Counted from the stretch's first letter, positions 1 to 10,546 are shown. The stretch is DNA of 64,000 nucleotides from Chloroflexota bacterium (GCA_005880695.1 VBGR01000044.1:24297-88296); one strand, 5' to 3'. The notes: generated from the letters alone by a model not told the origin. Program-made: numbers and translations.

Positions 1-50
1 GATCCGGCGGCCGTCGCGGCCGAGCACGTCCTCGCCGACGCGCAGCTCCC

Positions 51-305
51 TCAGAAGAGCTTGCCCTCCGCCGGCGCGGGTTCCGTTCCAGCCTCCGTGT
101 CCGCTTCCGGCGCGGAGGCGCCGGCTGCTCGCGTCTCGATCTTGCCCCGCGCCGCTTCCAGCTTGGCTTCGCAGATCTTCAGGTACTTGCGGGCCTCGCC
201 GACCGCCTTCAGCGTGTCCTCCAGGCTGAGCTTGCCGTCCTCGAGCTGGCGCAGCCTCTCGTCGAATGCCTCCAGGGCCTGCTCGTAAGTCAGTTCCTCG
301 CTCAT
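51..305 (-). CDS. xseB: Exodeoxyribonuclease VII small subunit
   Basis: 84 aa, the usual size for XseB. With XseA it forms the single-strand-specific exonuclease VII that degrades ssDNA to oligonucleotides in repair and recombination. The first ~60 residues match the family helical hairpin (LTYEQALEAF, then LEDGKLSLEDTLKAVGEA). The last ~25 residues are an Ala/Glu/Pro-rich tail with no recognisable fold. Its ATG overlaps the xseA stop (ATGA), so the pair is translationally coupled. Confidence 0.93.
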   Translation of the reverse strand: MSEELTYEQALEAFDERLRQLEDGKLSLEDTLKAVGEARKYLKICEAKLEAARGKIETRAAGASAPEADTEAGTEPAPAEGKLF

Positions 306-1576
306 TCAGCCTGGTCCACGGTGGCGGCGAGGCGGCCTGCGGCGAGCCGGACGCGGACCTTGCGCCCCGGCCCTGTCTGGCTGGCGGCGGTGAGGACGGC
401 GCCCGAATCGGCGTCTTGCGTGATGCTGTAGCCACGGGCCAGCACTGCATCGGGGCTCAGGGCGCCCAGGCGCCGGCGCCGGTGGTCGAGGTCGGGCAGA
501 CGGCCGGTGAGCGCTCGCAAGGCAGCTGCCTCGCAGCGACGGCGTCGCTCGGCCAGCTCGGCTTGTCGCCGCACCAACTGCTGGGCCGGGCTCAAGCGCG
601 CCAGGTCGGCGCGGCAGCGCTCCAGCCTCTGCAAACGTCGAGTGAAAACCGCGCGCAGGACCGCGCCAAGCCGGTCCCCGCGATGGGTCAGGCCCTGGCG
701 GCCGGTCTCGAGGCGTCGCATACCCTCCCGCTCCAGCCGCCTGCCTCGCTCCGAGAGCCGCGCCAGCAGGTCGGACTTCCGCGGGACGACGCGGGCCCCG
801 GCTTCCGTCGGCGTCCGGCACTCGGAGTCCGCGGCCAGGTCGGACAGGGTCCGGTCCGAGGTGTGCCCGAGAGCGGTCACGACAGGCAGCCGAGAGGCCA
901 GGATCGCGCGCACCACCGGCTCCAGGTTGAAGGCGTAGAGCTCCTCGAAGCTGCCCCCGCCGCGGGCGATGACGATCACGTCAGCCAGCCCTTCGCGGTT
1001 GGCCTGCCGCACCGCGGCCGCCACGCTGCCCGGCGCGGTGGCGCCCTGGACCAGGGCGGGATAGACGTACATGTCCATGTTCGGGAAGCGGTCCAGGATC
1101 GTCTGCTGGAGGTCGTGGATGACCGCGCCCGCCGGTGAGGTGACCAGGGCCACGGCCCTGGGCAGGAACGGCAGCCGCCGCTTGCGTGACGGGTCGAATG
1201 CGCCCTCTTGCTCCAGCCGGTGCTTCAGCTGCTCATAGCGGGCTCTGAGCTTGCCCGCGTCGTCGAACTCGACGAAGTCGACCACCAGCCGGACCCGGCC
1301 GGCCTGCGCCCAGAAGTCGACCTTCCCGCGGAAGATGAAGGCCTGGCCGTCCTCGGGCAGCATCGCCAGCCGGCGGGCGTCGGACTGGAAGATGAACGCC
1401 TCGACGACCGACTGGCCGTCCTTGATGGTGAATCCGTAGTGGCCCTTGGCGGACATCTTCATGCCGCTCACCTCGCCCTTCACGAAAACCTGCGCGAGCG
1501 GCCGGAGCTCGAGCTGGATCTGGCGGGCCAGCTCGGTCACGGACCAGGGGCGTCGAGCCTCCTCCGGCTTCAGCAT
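302..1576 (-). CDS. xseA: Exodeoxyribonuclease VII large subunit
   Basis: 424 aa. The order is an N-terminal OB-fold (VTELARQIQLEL, VFVKGEVSGMK, roughly residues 10-105), then the catalytic core (LVTSPAGAVIHD, IARGGGSFEELYAFN, TALGHTSDRTLSDLAA), then a long coiled-coil arm rich in Arg/Leu, and a C-terminal LARGYSIT motif typical of XseA. The open frame runs upstream to 1678, but the ATG at 1576 puts the OB-fold at the expected distance from the N terminus and clears the DUF2254 gene ending 10 bp upstream. Likely an operon DUF2254-xseA-xseB. Confidence 0.93.
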   Translation of the reverse strand: MLKPEEARRPWSVTELARQIQLELRPLAQVFVKGEVSGMKMSAKGHYGFTIKDGQSVVEAFIFQSDARRLAMLPEDGQAFIFRGKVDFWAQAGRVRLVVDFVEFDDAGKLRARYEQLKHRLEQEGAFDPSRKRRLPFLPRAVALVTSPAGAVIHDLQQTILDRFPNMDMYVYPALVQGATAPGSVAAAVRQANREGLADVIVIARGGGSFEELYAFNLEPVVRAILASRLPVVTALGHTSDRTLSDLAADSECRTPTEAGARVVPRKSDLLARLSERGRRLEREGMRRLETGRQGLTHRGDRLGAVLRAVFTRRLQRLERCRADLARLSPAQQLVRRQAELAERRRRCEAAALRALTGRLPDLDHRRRRLGALSPDAVLARGYSITQDADSGAVLTAASQTGPGRKVRVRLAAGRLAATVDQAE

Positions 1577-1586
1577 CGAGGCCAGT

Positions 1587-3125
1587 CTACGGTTGTCGCG
1601 AAATGGCCCGTTGAGGCGAGCCGTCGCCCGCCGCGGCCAGCTCGGCGCGCAGCCCGGCAATGTCGCCCCGGAGCTCATCGGGCACCCAGTCGAAGGCGAC
1701 GAGTCGCTCGTTGACCTCCCGGAAGACGCCGTCCTCGGTGCTCTGCAGGCGGTCGAGGCAGTCGGTCAGCACAGGTAGTGGCACTCTGCTCAGCGCTCCG
1801 CTCAGCAGCTTGCCGGTCTCGACATGGCCGCCGTGCCGCGCCCAGAGGGCCAGCCGGAGCACGGGTTTCACGAGGCTCGGGCGGGCGTCGGTTCCCAACT
1901 GGCTCGCCACCAGCGCCGCCAGCCGGCGGCTGACCTCCGGAGCCAGGGGTTCGGCCGCAACAGCGAGCTCGGAAACGTCCTCGACCGCAGCGCCCCGCAC
2001 CTGCGTCATCCTCTCCTCCTCGAAGAAGCGGCCGTAGTCGAGCAGGTGGCCGGCGATCTCGACGGCCAGCTCCGGGCGGCTATCCAGGCAGGCCCGCGCC
2101 AGGTGGCGGTATTCGTTCATCGAGGAGTAGGCAAAGGCCGGGACGTGCTGGTTGAGGGCAGCCCGCAGGTAGGTGTTGAAGTAGCGGACGACCAGGTCCT
2201 GGATCTCCTTGTCACGGCTCTTGAGCGCCGCCTGACCGATCTGGCAGGTGGCCGTCGCGATGGCGTGCACGACCTCCTTCTGGTAGACGGGGGTCATGCC
2301 GATCATGTCCAGGAAGGTGCTCAGGACCAGGTGCTCGAGCCAGGTCCGGTTGCGCACCATGTGCTCGACGACCTGGTCGGAGTGGCCGAGCAGGTCCTGG
2401 CGGCCAACCTCGAACCAGGCCTCCGGCAGCCTGGCCTTGCCGGGTAGGTACTCCCAGACCAGCAGCTCGCTGAGGGAGTCGATGGCGGCCATCGAGACCG
2501 GCACGTCTGCCTGCCGGACCGATCCGGCCGCGATGTCGGCGATCTGCGCGACGCTCGTCAGGAAGCGCTGCCGGCGCACGACCGGAGACCGGCCGCGAAT
2601 TGCCTTGTGGAGGTTCGATCGGGCGCTGCGGCGGATGCTCACGACCAGCGTCTCCGCGCGCATGACGTCGAAGATGTAAGCGACGTAGGGCAGCAGGATC
2701 ACGAAGTCGACGAAGGCCAGCACGACGGCTGCGATGACGCCGAGCGTGGGGACGAAGTCGGTCTTGAGCTCGGCGCGGACCAGGAAGGTGAAGAGGATCG
2801 AGCCGAGGAAGAGGCCGAGCACGAGCCCGTTCACCGGGTCGCCGACGAAGACGTCGATGATGCGCGGCGAGTAGCGGCTGGCCGTCATGGTGATCCCGAG
2901 GACGACCACCACAAGCACGATCCCGATTGCCGCGCCTTCGGCGCCGCCCGCCAGCCCGAGCGTGCCAGCTGCGGCGACCGGATCGGGAGTCAGCAGCTGG
3001 GCAATTGAGCGGAAGCGGCCGCTGATGATGAGGTCGAGGAACCCGAAGATCACAACCAGGGCGACCGTGGCCAGACCAAGGGCCGCGCCCGGAAGGAAGA
3101 AGTTCAGCCAGCGAGGCCCTCGCAT
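1587..3125 (-). CDS. DUF2254 family predicted membrane protein
   Basis: 512 aa. The N-terminal ~190 residues hold four hydrophobic segments (about residues 8-30, 62-82, 100-118, 128-150). The family-like stretch ASRYSPRIIDVFVGDP and then GLVLGLFLGS lies between the second and third. The remaining ~320 residues form a soluble, helical, charged domain. This architecture and motif are those of DUF2254 (COG4325), whose function is unknown. First gene of the run with xseA and xseB; no functional link to exonuclease VII is evident. Confidence 0.8.
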   Translation of the reverse strand: MRGPRWLNFFLPGAALGLATVALVVIFGFLDLIISGRFRSIAQLLTPDPVAAAGTLGLAGGAEGAAIGIVLVVVVLGITMTASRYSPRIIDVFVGDPVNGLVLGLFLGSILFTFLVRAELKTDFVPTLGVIAAVVLAFVDFVILLPYVAYIFDVMRAETLVVSIRRSARSNLHKAIRGRSPVVRRQRFLTSVAQIADIAAGSVRQADVPVSMAAIDSLSELLVWEYLPGKARLPEAWFEVGRQDLLGHSDQVVEHMVRNRTWLEHLVLSTFLDMIGMTPVYQKEVVHAIATATCQIGQAALKSRDKEIQDLVVRYFNTYLRAALNQHVPAFAYSSMNEYRHLARACLDSRPELAVEIAGHLLDYGRFFEEERMTQVRGAAVEDVSELAVAAEPLAPEVSRRLAALVASQLGTDARPSLVKPVLRLALWARHGGHVETGKLLSGALSRVPLPVLTDCLDRLQSTEDGVFREVNERLVAFDWVPDELRGDIAGLRAELAAAGDGSPQRAISRQP

Positions 3126-3146
3126 GAGGGCTCGAATCTTAGTTTG

Positions 3147-4154
3147 CTAGCCGCCGATCTGCGACATGTTCTTAACCGGCTTGACGAAGCCAGCCTGGCC
3201 GATCAGGTGGCCTTCCTCCTTGCGCCAGATCGCCGCTTCGATGACCCGTCCTAGATGGTCATCCGAAGCGCCTGAGCGGAGGAGGTCGCGCAGCGGGGTC
3301 TCCTGGAGCGAGAAAAGGCAGGTGCGGAGGCCGCCCTCAGCGGTCAGCCGGACGCGGTTGCAGGTCGCGCAAAAGGCCTGAGAGACGGAGGAGATGAACC
3401 CGACCCCACCCGGCGAGCCGTCCGCGAATTTGAACTTGGTGGCCGGCGCCGGCCGGTCCTCGGAGATGGCGACGAGGGGGAAGAGGTCTTCGATCTGCTC
3501 CTGGATGCGCTGCGAAGGCACCACCAGGTCCTCCTTCCAGATCCCGTCGGCGTCCAGTGGCATGAACTCGATGAACCGGACGTCATAAGCTTTCTCGCGC
3601 GCCAGCCGGGCGAACTCGACGACCTCGCCGTCGTTGTAGCCCTTCATCACGACCACGTTGAGCTTGATCGGACTCAGCCCAACTTCCTCGGCCGCCGCCA
3701 GGCCTTCGATGACGCGCTCGAAAGCGTCCCGCCGCGCCATCTCCTTGAAGCGGTCGAGGGAGAGCGTGTCGAGCGAGACGTTGACGCGTTTCAGGCCGGC
3801 GTCTCTCAGCGCCTGCGCCTTCTGCGCCAGCAGCACGCCGTTGGTAGTCATCGTGATGTCGAGCGTCGGATCGAGGGAGTTGATCATTCCGACCAGCTCT
3901 TCGACCTTCACCCGGACCAGCGGCTCGCCGCCGGTGATCCGGATTGTGCGCACGCCATAGCGCTCGACGAAGATGCGCGCGAGGCGGTGGATCTCCTCGA
4001 AGCGGAGGATGTCGTCGCGCGCCAGCCACTTCAAACCCTCCGCCGGCATGCAGTAGATGCAGCGGAAGTTGCAGCGGTCGGTCACCGAGATCCGGAGGTC
4101 GTCGGCGAGGCGGCCGTAGGAGTCCCGCAGCGCCTTCTTCACATGGCCGATCAT
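3147..4154 (-). CDS. moaA: GTP 3',8-cyclase MoaA (molybdenum cofactor step 1)
   Basis: 335 aa radical-SAM enzyme that converts GTP to 3',8-cyclo-GTP in molybdopterin synthesis. The N-terminal radical-SAM cluster is CNFRCIYC (residues ~22-29), with ITGGEPL following. The C-terminal 4Fe-4S ligands lie in FCATCNRVRLT and the downstream LRTCLF. The protein ends in the GG dipeptide typical of MoaA (SQIGG). The ATG at 4154 fits the family start; the open frame upstream only mirrors the opposite-strand crotonase genes. It diverges from the crotonase at 4161 with 6 bp between start codons. It supplies cofactor for the 4-hydroxybenzoyl-CoA reductase at 14.6-18.8 kb. Confidence 0.95.
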   Translation of the reverse strand: MIGHVKKALRDSYGRLADDLRISVTDRCNFRCIYCMPAEGLKWLARDDILRFEEIHRLARIFVERYGVRTIRITGGEPLVRVKVEELVGMINSLDPTLDITMTTNGVLLAQKAQALRDAGLKRVNVSLDTLSLDRFKEMARRDAFERVIEGLAAAEEVGLSPIKLNVVVMKGYNDGEVVEFARLAREKAYDVRFIEFMPLDADGIWKEDLVVPSQRIQEQIEDLFPLVAISEDRPAPATKFKFADGSPGGVGFISSVSQAFCATCNRVRLTAEGGLRTCLFSLQETPLRDLLRSGASDDHLGRVIEAAIWRKEEGHLIGQAGFVKPVKNMSQIGG

Positions 4155-4160
4155 AGCCGC

Positions 4161-4934
4161 ATGCCCTACGAGCTCATCCTCCTGGAGGTCGAGCCTCCGG
4201 TCGGGGTGATCACGCTCAACCGGCCCGCCGTCCTCAATGCCCTGAGCCCCGCGGTCATCGCGGAGGTGACGGCGGCGCTCGGCGAGCTGGAGCGCGACGA
4301 CTCGGTGCGGGCCGTGGTCCTGACAGGCGGCCCGAAGGTCTTCGCGGCGGGCGCCGACATCGGCGACATGGCCGAGCGCGGCCCGGTCGAGCAGCTGGCC
4401 CGTGACCAGACCGGCCGCTGGGCGGGCATCACCGCCTTCACCAAGCCGCTGATCGCGGCGGTCAACGGCTACGCCTTGGGAGGCGGCTGCGAGATGGCGC
4501 TGATGTGTGACCTCGTGATCGCCGGCGACAGCGCGCGCTTCGGCCAGCCCGAGATCAATCTGGGCATCATCGCGGGCGCCGGCGGCACCCAGCGCTGGCC
4601 GCGCACCGCCGGCAAATACGTGGCGATGGAGGTGAACCTCGGCGGGCAGCCGGTGGCGGCCCAGCGCGCGTACCAGCTCGGCGTCGTCAACAAGGTCGTG
4701 CCGGCCGAGATGACGATCGAGGCTGCCAAGCGGGTGGCCAGGCAGCTGGCGACCAAGCCCCCGGTGGCGCTCCGCCTCGCCAAGGAAGCGGTCAATCTCG
4801 CCCTTGAGCTTCCGCTCCAGCAGGGGCTCCTCGCCGAACGCAAGAACTTCTACTTCCTGTTCGCGACCGAGGACCAGAAGGAAGGCATGCACGCCTTCCT
4901 CGAGAAGCGGCGCGCCCAGTTCCAGGGGCGGTAA
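4161..4934 (+). CDS. Enoyl-CoA hydratase (crotonase family)
   Basis: 257 aa, full family length. Hydrates trans-2-enoyl-CoA in beta-oxidation. The oxyanion-hole regions AAGADIGDM and NGYALGGGCEMALMCD are present, as is FGQPEINLGIIAGAGGTQR. Both catalytic glutamates (in GGGCEM and GQPEIN) are retained, so a true hydratase is likely. An alternative ATG at 4143 would overlap the moaA start. First gene of a crotonase-crotonase-thiolase-menG run with near-zero spacing. Confidence 0.88.
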   Translation: MPYELILLEVEPPVGVITLNRPAVLNALSPAVIAEVTAALGELERDDSVRAVVLTGGPKVFAAGADIGDMAERGPVEQLARDQTGRWAGITAFTKPLIAAVNGYALGGGCEMALMCDLVIAGDSARFGQPEINLGIIAGAGGTQRWPRTAGKYVAMEVNLGGQPVAAQRAYQLGVVNKVVPAEMTIEAAKRVARQLATKPPVALRLAKEAVNLALELPLQQGLLAERKNFYFLFATEDQKEGMHAFLEKRRAQFQGR

Positions 4935-4935
4935 C

Positions 4936-5741
4936 GTGGCGGAGCAGCCCGAGGAGCGCCACGTCACCCTGGAGAGGGAGGCGGGCGTGGCCTGGATCAG
5001 GTTCAACCGCCCTGAGAAGCTGAACCCGATCGGCGTCCTCGCCCGCCAGCAGCTCGACGCGGCCTTGAAAGAGGTCGAGCGGGATGAGTCGGTCCGCTGC
5101 GTCGTGCTGATCGGCTCGGGCCGTGGCTTCTCGGCCGGCGCCGACGTCCGCGAGATGGGCTCAGCCGAGGGTGGCATGCGGTCGTCCGAGGACGTCGGCC
5201 GGGTGCTCCGTGAGCAGTACGCGCCGATGCTGCAGCGGATCAGGTCGATGCCCAAGCCAGTGATCTGCGGCCTGAACGGGGTGGCGGCCGGCATCGGCGC
5301 CAGCTTCGCCATGGCCTGTGACATCCGGATCGCCGCCGATGACGCCTACTTCTCGGAGGCCTTCGTCGGCATCGGGCTGGCCCCCGACGGTGGCGCCACC
5401 TGGATGCTGCCGCGCTTTGTCGGTCGAGGCAAGGCGCTCGAGATGTTCTTCACCGGCAAGCCGCTGGCCGCTGCCGACGCGGAACGGCTCGGACTGGTCA
5501 ACCGGGTGGTGCCAAAGGCCGAGGTGGAGTCCAGCTGCCGCGAGCTCGCGACCGCGCTGGCCGCTGGCGCCACCAAGGCGATGGCTGCGGGCAAGCGAGC
5601 GGTCAACTTCGCCGAAACCGCCAGCTTCGAAGAGGCGCTCGAGTTCGAGGCCTGGATGCAGGAAGCGCAGGCGTCCAGCGAGGACTTCCTGGAGGGCGTG
5701 CGGGCGTTCCTGGAGAAAAGAAAGCCGGAGTTCAGCGGACG

Positions 5742-5745
<4 letters not shown>
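4936..5745 (+). CDS. Crotonase-family isomerase/hydratase (PaaG-like)
   Basis: 269 aa from GTG 4936, one base after the previous stop. Crotonase fold with FSAGADVREM and NGVAAGIGASFAMACD. The first catalytic Glu of hydratases is replaced (GIGASF), while an acidic residue is kept in GIGLAPDGGATW. That pattern is characteristic of PaaG-type epoxyacyl-CoA/enoyl-CoA isomerases rather than hydratases. The C terminus FLEKRKPEFSGR is the usual crotonase tail. The stop overlaps the thiolase start (GTGA), so expression is coupled. Confidence 0.85.
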
Positions 5746-6956
<1,211 letters not shown>

Positions 6957-6962
6957 GGCGCG

Positions 6963-7643
6963 TTGGCAGACCGCGACCCGGCGGCCGTGCAGTCGATGTT
7001 CGACCGCATCGCAAACCGCTACGACCTCGTCAACACGGTGCTCTCCGGCGGAGCGGACGCGCGCTGGCGGCGCCGCGCTGCCGCCGCCACCGAGCTGCGG
7101 CCCGGCGGCTCTGCCCTGGACGTCGCCTGCGGCTCCGGGAAGCTGACCGCCGAGCTGGCCAGCCTCGCGGTTCCTCCCCGCGGCCGGGTTGTCGGGCTCG
7201 ACTTCAGCGCCGGCATGCTGGCGCGGGCCCGGCTCGACCACCCGGCCCTGCTGTTCGTGGAAGGCGATGCCTTGAACCTGCCCTTCGCCGACGCGGAGTT
7301 CGACGCCGCGACGATGGCCTTCGGCCTCCGCAACCTGGCCGACCCCGAGCGGGGGCTGCAGGAGATGCGGCGGGTGGCGAGGCGGCTGGTCGTCCTCGAG
7401 TTCGTCAAGCCGCCACAAGGTCCGTTCGGGACCGTCTACCGCCTTTACCTGCGGACCCTGCTGCCCGCCATCGGGGGTTGGTTGAGCGGCGCGCCCGCCG
7501 CCTACCGGTATTTGAGCGACACGGTTGACTCCTACCGAACTCCCGCCGAGCTGGTCGCGATGGCGAGCGCCGCCGGCTGGCGGGAGGTCACGTTTCTCGG
7601 TCTGATGCAGGGGACGGTGGGCCTCCTCGCCGGCGACGCCTGA
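6963..7643 (+). CDS. menG: Demethylmenaquinone methyltransferase (UbiE/MenG)
   Basis: 226 aa from TTG 6963, 6 bp after the thiolase. SAM-dependent C-methylation of demethylmenaquinone, the last step of menaquinone synthesis. Signatures: [18 protein letters not shown] at the N terminus, SAM motif [12 protein letters not shown], then [17 protein letters not shown], which is typical of UbiE/MenG. The minus-strand operon that converges on it encodes prenyl synthase and MenA-like domains, supporting menaquinone as substrate. Its 3' end overlaps the convergent small membrane gene by 56 bp. Confidence 0.9.
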   Translation: MADRDPAAVQSMFDRIANRYDLVNTVLSGGADARWRRRAAAATELRPGGSALDVACGSGKLTAELASLAVPPRGRVVGLDFSAGMLARARLDHPALLFVEGDALNLPFADAEFDAATMAFGLRNLADPERGLQEMRRVARRLVVLEFVKPPQGPFGTVYRLYLRTLLPAIGGWLSGAPAAYRYLSDTVDSYRTPAELVAMASAAGWREVTFLGLMQGTVGLLAGDA

Positions 7644-7962
7644 TCTCCAGGATCACCACGATCGCGACCAAAACCGAGCCGGCGAGCGTCACCAGTGCGT
7701 ATCCCCAGGCCGCCGCGTACGTCGCGTAGGCGTACTGCACTCCCTCTCCCGGTCTGACGGCCGGACCGATGATGCTCAGTCCGACGATGCCCGCTCCGAC
7801 GAGATAGGCGCCGACGGGGAGGAGGTCGGCCGCCTTGCGCACGGTGACCGCCAGGATGATCAGCACCAGCAGCGCCAGGAAGATGCCCGGATACTCGAGG
7901 AAGACAGAGCCGAACCCGCAAACCCCGCCGACAAGGACGTAGACGAGGAACCGCTGCGTCAT
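7588..7962 (-). CDS. Small multi-pass membrane protein, unknown function
   Basis: 124 aa with four likely membrane segments (about residues 4-20, 22-38, 45-68, 83-105) and a basic, Arg-rich C terminus, predicted inside by the positive-inside rule. No family recognised. The start ATG at 7962 overlaps the CPBP stop, placing it last in the TetR-headed quinone operon. The 3' end runs 56 bp into the convergent menG. It could be a membrane partner of the prenyltransferase or an unrelated passenger. Confidence 0.6.
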   Translation of the reverse strand: MTQRFLVYVLVGGVCGFGSVFLEYPGIFLALLVLIILAVTVRKAADLLPVGAYLVGAGIVGLSIIGPAVRPGEGVQYAYATYAAAWGYALVTLAGSVLVAIVVILEIRRRRRGGPPSPASDRET

Positions 7963-8579
7963 GCGGGCGGCGGGACGGTCGGCTGGACGAGAAAGATCCA
8001 GAGGTCCCAGACGATGTGGCTGACGATCAGGGACGGCAGCCGGCCTTCGACCAGGTACTGCGCGCTCCAAAAGGCGCCCGCCACCGACGCCGCGCCGGTC
8101 AAGGTCAGGTTGCCGGTGACCAGGTGGATCCCGCCGTAAATCAGTGCGCCGATCGCCGCACCGGCTCCGCGGCCCAGCCGCTGCATCAGGTAAGCGTTGA
8201 CGAGGCCACGCCAGAAGAGCTCCTCGCCCGGCGCGATGGCAAGCGCCAGGACGCCGGCGATGAACCAGCGCGGTGCCTCCTGGCGTCTGGCATAGACCTC
8301 GTCGATGTCGGCCGCGCCGGCCGGCATCACCCGGCGCGCGAAAACGTCGCCGGCGCGAAAGATTCCGTAGAGGGCCGCGGCCGTCGCGAGGCCCACGCCG
8401 AGGTCACGGGGTCGGGGCCGCTGCCGGCGCAGCTCGGGGTTCGCGGCCACGGCCAGCGCTCCGAGCGCCCCGACGCCGGCGGCCATCTTCGGCCAGAAGT
8501 GGGACCGTCCTCTGAACGCGACCGTCCAGGTCAGGCCGGCCAGGGCCAGGCCGGCCGCGAAGTGGCGGCCGCGGATCAA
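7959..8579 (-). CDS. CPBP family intramembrane metalloprotease
   Basis: 206 aa from TTG 8579, which overlaps the upstream stop as TTGA; the longer open frame upstream is antisense-type Arg/Pro-rich shadow. Several membrane helices, then the CPBP (Abi/Rce1-type) motifs: motif 1 APGEELFWRG, motif 2 with His in GGIHLVTGN, motif 3 SHIVWDLW. Rce1 homologues cleave prenylated CAAX proteins; bacterial CPBP roles vary. Its place right behind a prenyltransferase fusion is notable but not proof of a linked function. Confidence 0.82.
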   Translation of the reverse strand: MIRGRHFAAGLALAGLTWTVAFRGRSHFWPKMAAGVGALGALAVAANPELRRQRPRPRDLGVGLATAAALYGIFRAGDVFARRVMPAGAADIDEVYARRQEAPRWFIAGVLALAIAPGEELFWRGLVNAYLMQRLGRGAGAAIGALIYGGIHLVTGNLTLTGAASVAGAFWSAQYLVEGRLPSLIVSHIVWDLWIFLVQPTVPPPA

Positions 8580-10546
8580 TGAACCAGGCGGCTCAGGACC
8601 AGGCCCGCCAGGAGGAGCACGCCGAAGAAGGTGTGCAGGCGGGCCGTGTGGAGGTCGATGTATGCGATCGAGCGGAGGCTGCCGGCGCCGCCCTTTTCCG
8701 CTTCGTGCAGCAGCCAGACCACCGCTGGCAGGCTGAGCATCGTGAGCAGGGTCAGCGTGGGGAGGAGTCCCGTCATCACGGCCAGAGCCACAGCGACGTA
8801 GGCGCCGACGAGAAGACCGACGTAAAGCCATTGCGCGAACCGGCGGCCGAGCTCGGCGGAGAGGGTCGTGAAGCCGAGGCGCTTGTCTTCGCCCATGTCG
8901 CGCCACTCGTTGCCGTGGAGGATTGCCGTCACCAGCAGCCCGACCGGCACAGAGAGCGCGACGGTTCGCCAGTCGAACCCGCCGGAGGCCGCGAAGTACC
9001 CCCCGACGACCATCAGCGGACCCATCATCAGGAACACCAGCGGGACTCCGAGGGCGCGGTACTTGTAGTGCAGCGGCGGCGCCGTGTAGAAGTAGCCGCC
9101 GAGCAGCCCGAGGGCGCCGAGCAGGACCATCCAGGGGCCGCGTACGACGGTCAGGTAGAGACCGATGAGGATGGTCACCGCGAAGAAGACGTAGGCCAGG
9201 TTGAGCGCCGCCTGCTCGCTGATGCGTCCTTTCACGATGGCCAGGCTGGCGCGGGGCGAGGTGATCGAGTCGATCCCATGCCGGACGTCGTAGACCTCGT
9301 TCACGACGTTGGTCCCGGCGTGCAGGAAAAGTCCGCCCAGGACGGCCAGCAGCCAGGGCAGCAGCTCGATCCGTCCCTGCGTCCAGGCCAGGACGCCGCC
9401 GGCGGTGACCGGCAGCACCGAAGCCGTGAAGCTGAAGGGGCGGGCCAGCTCGTAGACCGCGCCGAGCCCGCGCCGGAACCGCTTTGAGGCCGGCTCGCGC
9501 TCGGCCGCCGCGGTCGTGGGCAAGGGCGATCCCGCCCCAACCCGACCCGCTGACGCGTAGGTCACCGCCGCGCCGAGGATGGCCTGGACCTGAGCCTCTT
9601 CCTGGACCACCGGCTGCAGCAGTGGCACGTCCATCCCCGCCTGGTGGTAGGCGTACGCCCGCTCGGCAACGTCGTCCGTCGTCCCGACCGCGACGTAGGC
9701 GTCCAGCAGCTCGTCCGGGATGGCCTGGGCCGCGCCGTGGTAATCCTCGGCGCGCCAGAGCTGGTTGACGCGGTCGCGCAGCTCGGCCGGGAAACCGGCC
9801 CGCTTGAGTGAGATGTCCGAGAGGATCGAGATCATGTAGATCACGAAGGGGTCCCGCTTGGCCCGGTTGCGCGCTTCCGCCCGGGAGCTGTCGACCAGGC
9901 AGAAGAGGTAGCCGCGGAAGTCGAGGTCGCTCTCAGGACGGCCGTGGCGCGCGGCCGACTCCAGGACGCGCTGGCGCATCAGCTCAAAGGCTGGGAGGGA
10001 CTCCAGGGGGCGAGACAGGTAGCCGTCCGCCTTCTCGCCGGCCAGCTCCAGGTAGGGACGCGTGTAAGCCGCGACGTAGATCGGGATCTTGTGTGGCGGC
10101 TGGAACATCGGGACCAGCGGCGGAACCTTGTCGTTGAGGACGAGGCGGTGGCCCTGCCAGAGCTCCCGGACCTGGTCGATCGCCTCGCTGACGCGGCCTA
10201 CGGCGTCCTCGTGCGCGATCCCCATCTGGCTCAAGCGGAGCGGCAGGCCGCTGCCGAGAGCGAGCGAGATGCGCTCGGGGGCGAGGTCGTCCAGGGAGGC
10301 CAGCGTTTGGGCCAGCACCAGGGGATGGCGGGTGTACGGGTTGAGCGAGCCGGCGCCGATCCGGATCTCGCGCGTCTCGTGGGCGATCGTGGCGAGCAGG
10401 CTGACCGGCTCGCGTTCGAAATAGCTGTCGTGGACCCAGACCGACTCCAGGCCCGCCGCTTCGGCCTGCTTCGCCCATTCGACCGTCTCCCGGAGGTCGC
10501 CGCGCGAGGCGAGGCCGAGGCCGACCGGGATCGCGAGCTCAGGCAT
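8576..10546 (-). CDS. Fusion: LLM (F420-type) oxidoreductase + UbiA/MenA prenyltransferase
   Basis: 656 aa in one uninterrupted frame. Residues ~1-335 are a luciferase-like monooxygenase (LLM) domain: IPVGLGLASRGDLRETVEWA, then IRIGAGSLNPYTRHP, as in F420-dependent reductases such as Mer/Fgd relatives. A charged linker (~335-355) leads to a UbiA-superfamily domain with ~8 membrane segments. Its two aspartate motifs are NVVNEVYDVRHGID (~414) and HGNEWRDMGEDKRLG (~545), as in MenA (1,4-dihydroxy-2-naphthoate prenyltransferase). The start overlaps the prenyl-synthase stop by 8 bp. I infer a prenyl-quinone enzyme with an attached flavin/F420 redox domain. I know of no standard family with this order. 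Confidence 0.85.
   Translation of the reverse strand: MPELAIPVGLGLASRGDLRETVEWAKQAEAAGLESVWVHDSYFEREPVSLLATIAHETREIRIGAGSLNPYTRHPLVLAQTLASLDDLAPERISLALGSGLPLRLSQMGIAHEDAVGRVSEAIDQVRELWQGHRLVLNDKVPPLVPMFQPPHKIPIYVAAYTRPYLELAGEKADGYLSRPLESLPAFELMRQRVLESAARHGRPESDLDFRGYLFCLVDSSRAEARNRAKRDPFVIYMISILSDISLKRAGFPAELRDRVNQLWRAEDYHGAAQAIPDELLDAYVAVGTTDDVAERAYAYHQAGMDVPLLQPVVQEEAQVQAILGAAVTYASAGRVGAGSPLPTTAAAEREPASKRFRRGLGAVYELARPFSFTASVLPVTAGGVLAWTQGRIELLPWLLAVLGGLFLHAGTNVVNEVYDVRHGIDSITSPRASLAIVKGRISEQAALNLAYVFFAVTILIGLYLTVVRGPWMVLLGALGLLGGYFYTAPPLHYKYRALGVPLVFLMMGPLMVVGGYFAASGGFDWRTVALSVPVGLLVTAILHGNEWRDMGEDKRLGFTTLSAELGRRFAQWLYVGLLVGAYVAVALAVMTGLLPTLTLLTMLSLPAVVWLLHEAEKGGAGSLRSIAYIDLHTARLHTFFGVLLLAGLVLSRLVH

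Noticed and set aside
1..50. A possible gene start downstream of xseB (minus strand) reading RVGEDVLGRDGRRI, like a PRC-barrel opening
   Set aside because: Only ~16 codons fall inside the window and no clear start codon was found, so there is too little to call.
4155..5324. N-terminal extension of moaA to 5324
   Set aside because: The extra residues are antisense to two clear crotonase genes and show no domain; MoaA begins at 4154.
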